Below, piece by piece: positions 1 to 6,802 of a stretch of 23,329 nt of DNA (positions within the stretch are counted from its first letter, which is position 1; each line of letters starts with the position of its first letter). Below the pieces are notes generated by a model. The model was not told the origin of the DNA and ran no database searches. It saw only the letters and a program-made list of their open reading frames with translations. Origin of the DNA: Burkholderiales bacterium UBA2459 (lineage in GTDB: Bacteria > Pseudomonadota > Gammaproteobacteria > Burkholderiales > Burkholderiaceae_E). The DNA is taken from contig DDPV01000017.1 in NCBI GenBank assembly GCA_002342365.1, positions 1-23,329 on the forward strand, given 5' to 3'. Position numbers and translations under genes: made by a program.

Positions 1-2
1 TG

Positions 3-818
3 CCCTCACTTGGCGGCATGAGGCTTCACCTTATCGATGAAGGACCAAGCGATGCCGAAGTGTGCTGGTTGTGCTTGCATGGGAACCCGACCTGGAGCTA
101 TCTGTACCGGCGGATGATCCCGGTGTTTCTTGCTGCCGGGCACCGTGTGCTTGCTCCCGATATGCCGGGCTTTGGCAAAAGCGACAAGCCGATCGATGCG
201 GCGCAGCACCGATTTTCCTGGCACCGGGAGGTGCTGCTTTCGCTTGTCGAGGCGCTCGATCTGCGTGGCATTCATCTGGTGGTGCAAGACTGGGGCGGAT
301 TGCTGGGTTTAACCCTACCCATGGAAAAACCAGAACGCTATAAAGGCTTGCTGGTGATGAATACCCATCTGGCCACCGCCGAAACTCCGCTGCCTGAAGG
401 CTTTTTGCAGTGGCGCAGCATGTGTGCCGAGCGACCTGATTTTTCAATTGCCAGGCTTCTTGCACGCGGCAATCCCCATTTATCAGCAGCCGAGTGTGCC
501 GCCTACGACGCTCCTTTTCCTGAGCCCGCCTTCCGCGCAGCCACGCGTGCCTTTCCAGAGATGGTGCCAGAAAGCGCGCAAGACGATGGCGTGCTGGCTT
601 CGCGCGCCGCTGCCACCTTCTGGCGCGAACACTGGCGTGGCGTTTCGATGATGGCCGTGGGAAAACGTGATCCGGTATTTTCACCGGCTGCCATGGAATC
701 CTTGCGGCAGTCCATCAACCAATGCCCGCCTGCACTTGTGCTCGATGAGGCCGGTCATTTTGTTCAAGAGCACGGCGAGGTGATCGCCAAAGAAGCGCTT
801 TTCGCATTATGCCGATAG
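3..818 (+). CDS. Haloalkane dehalogenase (DhlA-like), 5' end outside window
   Basis: Predicted to hydrolyse carbon-halogen bonds of haloalkanes to an alcohol plus halide in the cytoplasm (EC 3.8.1.5). The frame is open to the left edge, and the first ATG (position 18) falls where family members already have about 30 residues, so the gene very probably begins upstream. Counting from that ATG: HGNPTWSYLYR (21-31) is the oxyanion-hole segment; VVQDWGG (88-94) carries the Asp nucleophile D91 followed by the halide-binding Trp W92; D218 in GKRDP fits the catalytic acid; H247 in AGHFVQE is the catalytic His. An Asp rather than Ser nucleophile and the LGLTLP stretch favour dehalogenase over a generic esterase. 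The HGN (not HGE) motif mixes a subfamily-II feature into a subfamily-I-like sequence. It is convergent with the acyl-CoA synthetase, 25 bp away. The alternative is an epoxide-hydrolase-like relative, which is less likely. Confidence 0.85.
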   Translation, partial: PSLGGMRLHLIDEGPSDAEVCWLCLHGNPTWSYLYRRMIPVFLAAGHRVLAPDMPGFGKSDKPIDAAQHRFSWHREVLLSLVEALDLRGIHLVVQDWGGLLGLTLPMEKPERYKGLLVMNTHLATAETPLPEGFLQWRSMCAERPDFSIARLLARGNPHLSAAECAAYDAPFPEPAFRAATRAFPEMVPESAQDDGVLASRAAATFWREHWRGVSMMAVGKRDPVFSPAAMESLRQSINQCPPALVLDEAGHFVQEHGEVIAKEALFALCR

Positions 819-843
819 GTCGACGATCTGAAGTTTGGATCGC

Positions 844-2472
844 TTATTTTTCTGCCCTCAGATCAACCCTTCGGATTTTGCCGGAGATTGTTTTCGGCAG
901 GCTGTCACGAAATTCGATTTCTCTGGGGTATTTGTAGGGGGCGGTTTGATCTTTGACAAACTGCTGGATGTCTTGAGCAAGGGCTTCGGATGCCTGATAG
1001 CCCTTGGCCAAGATGATAAATGCCTTCACGATCTCACCGCGAAGCTCATCGGGTTTTCCGATCACCGCCGCCTCTGCCACCGCCGGATGCTCAATCAGCG
1101 TTGATTCCACTTCAAAGGGACTGATGCGATAGCCCGAAGAGGAAATGATGTCATCGGATCGGCCAACAAACCAGATGTAACCAGCCTCATCCCGCGTTGC
1201 GGTATCGCCGGTGTAGTACCAACCGTGACGAAATACTTTGGCAGTGGTCTCTTCATCCCGGTAATAGCCGCGAAAAAGACCGGGCGGATAGGGGTCTGTG
1301 ATTTTGACTGCGATATGCCCTATCGCGTTCGCTTCAAGCACCTGCCCCGCATCATCAATCACGTCCACCGTAAGTCCGGGGCATGGTCTTCCCATCGACC
1401 CGGGGCGTATCGGCATGCCGGGAAAATTTGCAACGATATTGATGGTTTCGGTTTGTCCATAGCCGTCATAAATGTCGCAGCCGGTTGCGAGTTTCCAGGC
1501 ACGCATCGCCTCGGGATTTAGGGGTTCGCCAGCGCCAAAACAGTGACGCAGAGAACTGAAATCCGCACCCGACAAGTCGGCCTTGGCCATCACCCGATAA
1601 ATCGTTGGCGGCGCACAAAAGGTGCTGACCCGGTGTTGGGCAATGATTTTCAAATGCATCGCAAGGTCAAATCCTTCGCCGTCGTACAACATAATGCTTG
1701 CACCAGCAAGCAGCGGCGGATAAAGCAATCCCCACGCGGCCTTGGCCCATCCGGTATCGGTGAGGGTCCAGTGCACGTCGCTTGCTTTCAAATCCTGCCA
1801 ATATCGGGCGGTGATCCCATGCGCCAGCGCGTAGGCGTGGTCACGGGCTACCATCTTGGGCATCGACGTCGTGCCCGAGGTGAAGTAAATCAGCATCGTC
1901 TCATCGGCCTTCGTTGCCGGAATCGACGATCGATCCAAGGCTTCACTTGCCTCGGCGCACAAGGCCTCAAAGTGCTCCCAGCCTGGGCTTTGCCCACCGA
2001 CGAGTATCCGATGCCTCAGGCTCGGACAGTCGCCCTGGATCGACTCGATTGCCTGCGCGTGTGCAGCCGTCACCACCGCGAGCTTGGCGTCCGAGCGATG
2101 AATTCGGTAAGCAAGATCTTTAGCCTTTAGCTGATTGGTCCCAGGCATGGCAATCGCACCAATTTTTGTACAAGCCAGAATCACAAAGTACCAGGCAGCG
2201 ATTCGTGGCAGGACAACCAGCACGGTGTCGCCCTTTCGAATACCCATAGCCAGCAGCGCGTTGGCAAAGCGATTCGATTGTTTTTCCAGATCGCTATAAC
2301 GATAGTAGTTAACGGTTTCTCCGGATCGGTCGATCGCAATGAGCGCTGTCTTATCGTCCGACTTTGCCCGCTGATCAACAACATCAAAGGCAAAATTAAA
2401 CTGCGGCGGTACCGAAAACGAAAAGCTCGCGCGCGCCGAATCGTAATCAAATGGGGGAAATGCGCTGCTCAT
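844..2472 (-). CDS. Acyl-CoA synthetase (AMP-forming), medium-chain ACSM-like
   Basis: ANL-superfamily ligase expected to activate a carboxylic acid with ATP to acyl-AMP and then transfer it to CoA in the cytoplasm. At 542 aa it is normal for the ACSM/acetyl-CoA synthetase group. Visible core motifs: phosphate loop YFTSGTTSMPKM (196-207), YGQTET (338-343), YTGD (420-423), hinge GRSDDII (437-443), and PKTISGK (526-532) with the catalytic lysine K532. The phosphate loop has Ser where most relatives have Gly after GTT. The start is ATG, preceded by a strong AAGGAG at good spacing. That site lies within the 3' end of the upstream transporter gene (26-bp overlap), so translation is probably coupled. 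Substrate cannot be told from sequence; a medium-chain or aromatic acid is the family expectation. Confidence 0.9.
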   Translation of the reverse strand: MSSAFPPFDYDSARASFSFSVPPQFNFAFDVVDQRAKSDDKTALIAIDRSGETVNYYRYSDLEKQSNRFANALLAMGIRKGDTVLVVLPRIAAWYFVILACTKIGAIAMPGTNQLKAKDLAYRIHRSDAKLAVVTAAHAQAIESIQGDCPSLRHRILVGGQSPGWEHFEALCAEASEALDRSSIPATKADETMLIYFTSGTTSMPKMVARDHAYALAHGITARYWQDLKASDVHWTLTDTGWAKAAWGLLYPPLLAGASIMLYDGEGFDLAMHLKIIAQHRVSTFCAPPTIYRVMAKADLSGADFSSLRHCFGAGEPLNPEAMRAWKLATGCDIYDGYGQTETINIVANFPGMPIRPGSMGRPCPGLTVDVIDDAGQVLEANAIGHIAVKITDPYPPGLFRGYYRDEETTAKVFRHGWYYTGDTATRDEAGYIWFVGRSDDIISSSGYRISPFEVESTLIEHPAVAEAAVIGKPDELRGEIVKAFIILAKGYQASEALAQDIQQFVKDQTAPYKYPREIEFRDSLPKTISGKIRRVDLRAEK

Positions 2473-3409
2473 GCTGTGTTGTCTCCTTCAGGGCATGGGG
2501 CTTGATGTTCACATCATCGTGCTGGGGCTCGGCCTGCAGCGTGGCATGGTCAATGCCAAACTGGTCGCGAAGCATTTTTTGTATCGAACGAAGCGTGTCG
2601 GGCCATTGTTCGAGCGATCGCACTTGCAAGTGAGCGGTCAGCGTGACGTGGCCGGGCGCAGTCTCCCAGATGTGCAGGTTGTGCACCTCCGAAACATTGG
2701 GATCGACCTGGAGTTCCTGAGCCACCTGCTCAAAATTTACCGAATCGGGAACTTGTTCCATCAGGATGCGATAAGAATCCCGAAGCAAAACGGCGCTTGC
2801 CCGCAAGATCAAAACGCAAACAAGGATCGACAGGATCGGGTCAACAGCATAAAAACCGGTCAAGCCGATGATGAGCCCCGATAACAGCGCGGCAACCGAC
2901 CCAAGCAAATCGCCCATCACATGCGCCAGGGCTGCCCGGGTGTTGAGACTCGTTTGATCGCGGGACAACAACCATGCGACCAGGAGATTGACCACGAGGC
3001 CAATCACTGCGACCACCATCACATGATCGCTGGCAACCGGTTGCGGTTTGAACAAACGCGATAAGGATTCGCTCAAAATGTAGAAAGCAAGTCCCAACAT
3101 CGCAATCGCGTTGACCGCAGCAGCCAACACCTCGATACGCCCAAACCCGTATGAACTTCGTGCCGTGGGTTGCTTGCGAGCCAGTTGCTGGGCAACCAGT
3201 GCCAACAAGAGCGCGCTGGCATCAGTCAGCATATGCCCGGCATCGGCCATCAGTGCAAGCGAACCCGCATAAGAAGCGGCAAGCCATTCGATTGCCGCAA
3301 AGCCCAGGGTGAGCAAGACGGATAGGCCCAGAATGCCGCTAGCAGTCCGAATCCGTGCATGGCCGTAGGAAGCATCAAACAAGTCGTGGCGATGTAGATC
3401 CTTCGTCAT
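2447..3409 (-). CDS. Cation diffusion facilitator (CzcD/ZitB-like Zn2+ exporter)
   Basis: Inner-membrane proton-coupled exporter for zinc or related divalent metals. At 320 aa it is usual for the family, with about six membrane helices starting near residue 24. The transport site is visible as H59 and D63 in DAGHMLTD (helix 2) and H163 and D167 in HVMGDLLGS (helix 5). The C-terminal cytoplasmic domain (about 215-300) has the HNLHIW signature seen in metal-binding CDF tails. The N-terminus holds only a few His residues (HRHD, YGHA), fewer than many CzcD proteins. The ATG lacks an evident Shine-Dalgarno sequence. Its stop lies inside the following acyl-CoA synthetase gene, so the two should share a transcript although their functions look unrelated. 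Confidence 0.9.
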   Translation of the reverse strand: MTKDLHRHDLFDASYGHARIRTASGILGLSVLLTLGFAAIEWLAASYAGSLALMADAGHMLTDASALLLALVAQQLARKQPTARSSYGFGRIEVLAAAVNAIAMLGLAFYILSESLSRLFKPQPVASDHVMVVAVIGLVVNLLVAWLLSRDQTSLNTRAALAHVMGDLLGSVAALLSGLIIGLTGFYAVDPILSILVCVLILRASAVLLRDSYRILMEQVPDSVNFEQVAQELQVDPNVSEVHNLHIWETAPGHVTLTAHLQVRSLEQWPDTLRSIQKMLRDQFGIDHATLQAEPQHDDVNIKPHALKETTQHEQRISPI

Positions 3410-3494
3410 AGCGCAAAAAGCCTAACAGAGAAGCAACCACCGAAAAGCGAGCACAGGCCTGAGACGCAGCAAAGCGCTTTTTCGAGCCGACCGA

Positions 3495-3523
3495 TTGACA
3501 AATTGCGGCGGCTTTTCAGATCT
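3495..3523 (+). promoter_or_regulatory. Possible sigma70-type promoter of the VOC gene
   Basis: A perfect TTGACA (3495-3500) is followed after 17 bp by AGATCT (3518-3523), a poor -10 match. It lies in the 177-bp divergent gap between the transporter and the VOC gene. A 10-bp palindrome, AAAGCGCTTT (3471-3480), sits just upstream and could be an operator. Only the -35 element is convincing. Confidence 0.25.
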
Positions 3524-3586
3524 TGTGCTGATCAAGGCTACAGTACCGGGCGCCGGTCACTTTTTCATTGATACAAAGGAATCTGA

Positions 3587-3970
3587 ATGTTTTCACACAT
3601 CATGCTCGGGACCCAAAACGTTGAGCGGTCCAAACAGTTTTACGACGCGGTACTCGGTGCCCTTGGCATCGGTGCAGGTCACATCGACAAGAATCGTGTC
3701 TTTTGGCGGACCAAAACCGGTGTCTTCTCCACCTCGCTTCCGATTGACGGGCAAGCGGCCAGTGCAGGCAACGGCAGCACCATCGGCTTTGCCTGCTCCT
3801 CAACCGAGCAAGTCCATGCCTGGCACGAGGCAGGCCTTGCCCACGGTGGCAGCGCAATTGAAGACCCACCGGGCATTCGTCAAGGTCCAGCCGGTCAGCT
3901 CTATCTCGCTTACCTGCGCGACCCCGATGGAAACAAAATTTGCGCGCTCTACCGCATCCCTGCGGCCTGA
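3587..3970 (+). CDS. VOC-fold (glyoxalase/bleomycin-resistance) small protein
   Basis: A 127-aa single-domain member of the vicinal-oxygen-chelate superfamily; such proteins usually dimerise and bind a divalent metal. The fold signature is clear: FSHIMLGTQNVERSKQFYDA (2-21) forms the first beta-alpha unit with candidate ligand H4, and YLAYLRDPDGNKI (106-118) is the typical second-half motif. The glutamate often found at the end of the fold (as in N-K-I-E) is replaced by CALYR, so a full metal site is uncertain. AAAGGA (3575-3580) lies 6 nt before the ATG, which settles the start; the same frame open farther upstream is not needed. Many relatives are annotated only as 'VOC family protein'. The substrate is unknown. 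Confidence 0.85.
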   Translation: MFSHIMLGTQNVERSKQFYDAVLGALGIGAGHIDKNRVFWRTKTGVFSTSLPIDGQAASAGNGSTIGFACSSTEQVHAWHEAGLAHGGSAIEDPPGIRQGPAGQLYLAYLRDPDGNKICALYRIPAA

Positions 3971-4056
3971 TACACCGATACAAAAGCCGGATTGTTAAAA
4001 TACAACAAAAGATTGATGCAAACGATTGTTCTTGAACATGATTTGCTCTAAGCTGC

Positions 4057-4075
4057 AAGGGTGTTCAACACCCTT
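4057..4075 (+). promoter_or_regulatory. Perfect 8-bp inverted repeat directly before a Shine-Dalgarno
   Basis: AAGGGTGT (4057-4064) and ACACCCTT (4068-4075) are perfect reverse complements around a 3-nt loop. The GGAG ribosome binding site of the small membrane protein gene starts one base after the stem (4076-4079). It could act as an RNA hairpin in the leader or as a DNA operator. A shorter repeat, TGTTC-N2-GAACA (4027-4038), lies just upstream. Confidence 0.5.
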
Positions 4076-4087
4076 GGAGTTTGTATC

Positions 4088-4324
4088 ATGACTGTTGTAT
4101 TCAATCCCATTGAGTGGGCGGGCGCCGTCTTCATCATCTGCCTGGTCGCGGTAGCAGCCCTCAGCGGCGGATTCACCCTGATCGACTCGGCCAATCAACT
4201 CAGGCAGCGCTTTGACCCGGCCCACAAGGCGGCAAAGGCAAGGCAGGAGGAGGCGTTGCGCAAGGCAAAAATGCTCGCGGAGCTGAAAATCCAAATGCAA
4301 AGCCAGGAGCTCAAGACCAAATAA
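4088..4324 (+). CDS. Small single-span membrane protein, unknown function
   Basis: I do not recognise a named family. The 78-aa product has one hydrophobic segment (about residues 9-31), then a highly charged Lys/Glu/Gln-rich stretch (44-78) that should form an amphipathic helix or short coiled coil. I chose ATG 4088 because GGAG sits 8 nt before it. An in-frame GTG at 4061 is open but lies inside the upstream hairpin and has no good ribosome binding site. The 3' end overlaps the convergent hydrolase gene by 14 bp. The topology resembles small membrane adaptors or regulators, but no function can be assigned. Confidence 0.7.
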   Translation: MTVVFNPIEWAGAVFIICLVAVAALSGGFTLIDSANQLRQRFDPAHKAAKARQEEALRKAKMLAELKIQMQSQELKTK

Positions 4325-5375
4325 ACTGCCGAAGCATGTCGTCGTGCTGGCTTTGCCAGCGCCGCATGCCGGCAGGGTCTTGATCGAAGGTCAGCCTCAA
4401 GAACGCTGCAATCAATAAGCAGCTTGCACGCTTAATCCGGCGATTCGTCTCAAAACCACCGCTTGCTTCGCGGTCGGTGAATACGCTGTGTGAACCGCCT
4501 TCGAACATCGTGAGGCATTTGGGCAGGCCCGCAGTGGCCTCGAAAATCGCGACCCGGTCGTCGGCGCCGCTTAACAAACCCGGGATGCGGATGACATCCT
4601 CGGAGCAGGTGATGTGAAGACTTGGCAGCTTCATGGATGAGAGGATCGATGTCCATGAGGCTTCGCCGTAAAAAGGTGGTGCTGACATCGCAATCACCGC
4701 CTTCGGTCGCGCATCGCGCAGATCAACACCGATACCGTTGCGAACAACGCGGGCGCCACCCATGAGCAGCGCCGAGTTGGCGCCATAGGAATGGCCTGCA
4801 ACCACGATCCGCTGCCGGTCGATTTGATCGGCAAACTCACTGGCAAACAATTGATCGAGGCAAAACCGCAAGTCCTGCACTCTGGCAATCGCTTCGGCAT
4901 CCTGGCTTGCAGCAAGCAGGCGCGAGCCCACGGTGAAAGGACTTCCCGCCGACCAAATGCTTCGGTCGCTCCCGATATGCTGAGGGTGTAAGCAGGCAAT
5001 ACCCTCTGTGGCAAGATAATCGGAGAGATAACGGTAGCCGCTACGAGAGCCCCCAAGACCGTGCGAAAAGAGCACAAGCGGCCTTGCAGCGCCATCAGCA
5101 CGATCGCGGGCAAGCGGTCGATAAAAGCGCGCCGGAACCGCACGCTTGCGCGCCGAATCCTGCCAGGCAAATTCAAAGAGCTCGTAGTGTGGCCTGCGCT
5201 CGTTTTGTGTGGGCGGGCCCTGGGCATGTGCAGGCTCATCAGACCGAAGCACCGCCGCGTCTGCGCTGCGATCGCCTTGAGCCGCAGGCAAATCCTGGGG
5301 CAGCAAGGCCAATCCGGCAGCACCCAGAAGCGCCCGTTCAAAGAGCTCTCGTCGGTCACGGTTGATCGGCTTCAT
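4311..5375 (-). CDS. Predicted exported alpha/beta hydrolase (COG4188/PAF-acetylhydrolase-like)
   Basis: A serine hydrolase of the dienelactone hydrolase/PAF-acetylhydrolase type, probably acting on esters outside the cytoplasm. The N-terminus NRDRRELFERALLGAAGLAL (5-24) combines twin arginines with a hydrophobic stretch, suggesting a Tat-type signal, though it is not a textbook motif. Catalytic elements: oxyanion segment FSHGLGG (103-109), nucleophile elbow GHSYG (194-198) with S196, an acid plausibly in SED of the ITCSEDV stretch, and a His in the EGGSHSVF stretch. Residues 30-62 are polar and low in complexity, as expected for a linker after a signal. The ATG is preceded only by a weak purine-rich stretch. 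It diverges from the photolyase-like locus with about 60 bp between them. The substrate is unknown. Confidence 0.8.
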   Translation of the reverse strand: MKPINRDRRELFERALLGAAGLALLPQDLPAAQGDRSADAAVLRSDEPAHAQGPPTQNERRPHYELFEFAWQDSARKRAVPARFYRPLARDRADGAARPLVLFSHGLGGSRSGYRYLSDYLATEGIACLHPQHIGSDRSIWSAGSPFTVGSRLLAASQDAEAIARVQDLRFCLDQLFASEFADQIDRQRIVVAGHSYGANSALLMGGARVVRNGIGVDLRDARPKAVIAMSAPPFYGEASWTSILSSMKLPSLHITCSEDVIRIPGLLSGADDRVAIFEATAGLPKCLTMFEGGSHSVFTDREASGGFETNRRIKRASCLLIAAFLRLTFDQDPAGMRRWQSQHDDMLRQFIWS

Positions 5376-5438
5376 CGCCTGCTTTGCCCCTATGCTCAGT
5401 TTTCAACACGCACGATCATCCAATGCAGGAGCGCAAGC

Positions 5439-5522
5439 ATGCCAGACATCGAATTCAGCCCCCCAAGGGCCCAGCTTCAAGGCTCGTTTTCAACCACCGC
5501 AGCGCTGCAAGCGGATCGATGA
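5439..5522 (+). CDS. 27-codon upstream frame coupled by ATGA to the photolyase-like gene
   Basis: AGGAG (5427-5431) stands 7 nt before ATG 5439, the best ribosome binding site of this region. The frame gives 27 residues (beginning MPDIEF) and stops at TGA 5520-5522. That stop overlaps ATG 5519 of the next gene as ATGA, the classical arrangement for translational coupling. It may be a leader peptide that delivers ribosomes to the downstream start. It could instead be fortuitous, or the remnant of an out-of-frame N-terminus. No homologue is recognised. Confidence 0.45.
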   Translation: MPDIEFSPPRAQLQGSFSTTAALQADR

Positions 5523-6802
5523 GCGATTCGGCCAATCGGCAGCCCTCGGGCCCAATCGGCGCTTGTTTGGCGCGAATCGACGCAATCGATCCGGCAGCCT
5601 ACGCCAAGACCCGCAATCATCTGGAAGGCGCTGTCACTGGCCTTTCGCCTTGGATCAGCCACGGCGTCATCACGCTTCGGGACCTGGCAATCCGGATCGC
5701 TGCACAGCATGCGCTTGCGGTTCAGCATCAGTTGATTTATGAACTCGGTTGGCGTGCGTACTTCAGACATGTTTTGGCGCATCATCCGGAGGCAGTGTTT
5801 CAATCGCTGCGGCAAGGGCCACTGCCCGATGAAGCTTATGCCAGCGAACTGCCGCAGGATTTAATCGAGGCGCGCAGCGGCGTCCCAGCCATCGACGCGG
5901 CGGTGCGCAGCCTTTATCGCGATGGCATCGTGCATAACCATGCCAGGATGTGGCTGGCAAGCTATTGGGTGCACATCCGCCGGGTGCATTGGCAACTCGG
6001 CGCATCCTGGCTACTGAAGCATTTGCTTGACGGCGACATCGCAAGCAACAGTTTGAGTTGGCAGTGGGTTGCTGGCACGAGCAGCCACAAACCCTACTTG
6101 TTCAATGCCGACAATGTCGCACGATTTGCACCGCGTGACTGGTGGAGTCCCGGCACCTCGATTGACAGAGACTATGCAAGCCTTGAGGCGATCAGTCGGG
6201 GTGCAGCACTTCCGCGGGATCGACCCACAGGCGATGGTGTTGAGCAGCCCTTGTGTCTGAAGGCTCGTGATTTGCCCGCGCAACTGATGAAAGACTATCG
6301 CCTTACGCCTGTTGCTGATTTTTTGCAGCGACAGCTTTTGCCCTTGCAGCGGCTTTGGCTGGTTCACCCATGGGCCTTGCGAAGCGAAGCGCCAAAAGCG
6401 CAGGGTGCACAATGGCACATGGTGGGCTTCATACCGACTGACTGTGACTTTATGGATTGGAGCCTGGCCCGATGGCACTGGGTGCTTGGCGTGATGACTG
6501 CGATTTGTGACGATATTATTATTGGATCGATCAGGGATTTATCAATATTGAATCAAGCATCGACAAGCCTTGGAACCTGGCGCAATATTCACCTGCACAC
6601 TTATTGGCCCTCCTTTGTGGAGCAATACGATGAAGCCCCGCTTTTTCCGATCGCCGATCGCCCCTTCCCCTCGTTTTCTGCCTGGTGGAAAAAGCTTACC
6701 GCAGGGTATTCGAGCCTTGATGATTTGCTTGATCGTACTGAGCATCCCACTTCGACTCGTGAAGGCAAACGCCTCACAAGAGATTGCCGCACACCCGGCT
6801 GA
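5519..6802 (+). CDS. Photolyase/cryptochrome-like FAD-binding protein, domain order unusual
   Basis: The FAD-binding helical domain of the photolyase/cryptochrome family fills residues 15-205: TGLSPWISHG (40-49), ELGWRAYFRH (75-84), GVPAIDAAVRSL (121-132), HNHARM (139-144), LLDGDIASNSLSWQWVAGT (169-187) and FNADN (195-199). Against E. coli PhrB from memory, the Asn near flavin N5 is kept (N177), as are two triad tryptophans (W158, W181), while the outer one is Ile137. The antenna domain normally in front is absent. Residues 277-392 look like a short alpha/beta domain, ending PFPSFSAWWKKL much as antenna domains end in front of the FAD domain. I chose ATG 5519 (427 aa) because conserved sequence begins soon after it and it overlaps the leader stop; the frame stays open back to 5384. 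DNA repair, light sensing or another flavin role are all possible. Confidence 0.75.
   Translation: MSDSANRQPSGPIGACLARIDAIDPAAYAKTRNHLEGAVTGLSPWISHGVITLRDLAIRIAAQHALAVQHQLIYELGWRAYFRHVLAHHPEAVFQSLRQGPLPDEAYASELPQDLIEARSGVPAIDAAVRSLYRDGIVHNHARMWLASYWVHIRRVHWQLGASWLLKHLLDGDIASNSLSWQWVAGTSSHKPYLFNADNVARFAPRDWWSPGTSIDRDYASLEAISRGAALPRDRPTGDGVEQPLCLKARDLPAQLMKDYRLTPVADFLQRQLLPLQRLWLVHPWALRSEAPKAQGAQWHMVGFIPTDCDFMDWSLARWHWVLGVMTAICDDIIIGSIRDLSILNQASTSLGTWRNIHLHTYWPSFVEQYDEAPLFPIADRPFPSFSAWWKKLTAGYSSLDDLLDRTEHPTSTREGKRLTRDCRTPG

Noticed and set aside
824..851. Possible intrinsic terminator after the dehalogenase gene
   Set aside because: CGATC/GATCG gives only a 5-bp AT-containing stem with a 9-nt loop before the T-run, and the T-run is part of the synthetase's last codons.
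3495..3998. Alternative plus-strand frame over the VOC gene
   Set aside because: The VOC frame has clear fold motifs and an AAAGGA site; this one does not.
4061..4087. GTG start extending the small membrane protein by nine residues
   Set aside because: It lies within the hairpin and lacks a ribosome site, whereas ATG 4088 has GGAG at 8 nt.
5384..5518. 45-residue N-terminal extension of the photolyase-like protein
   Set aside because: No ribosome site precedes 5384 or 5423, the extension is basic and unstructured, and the family core begins after 5519.
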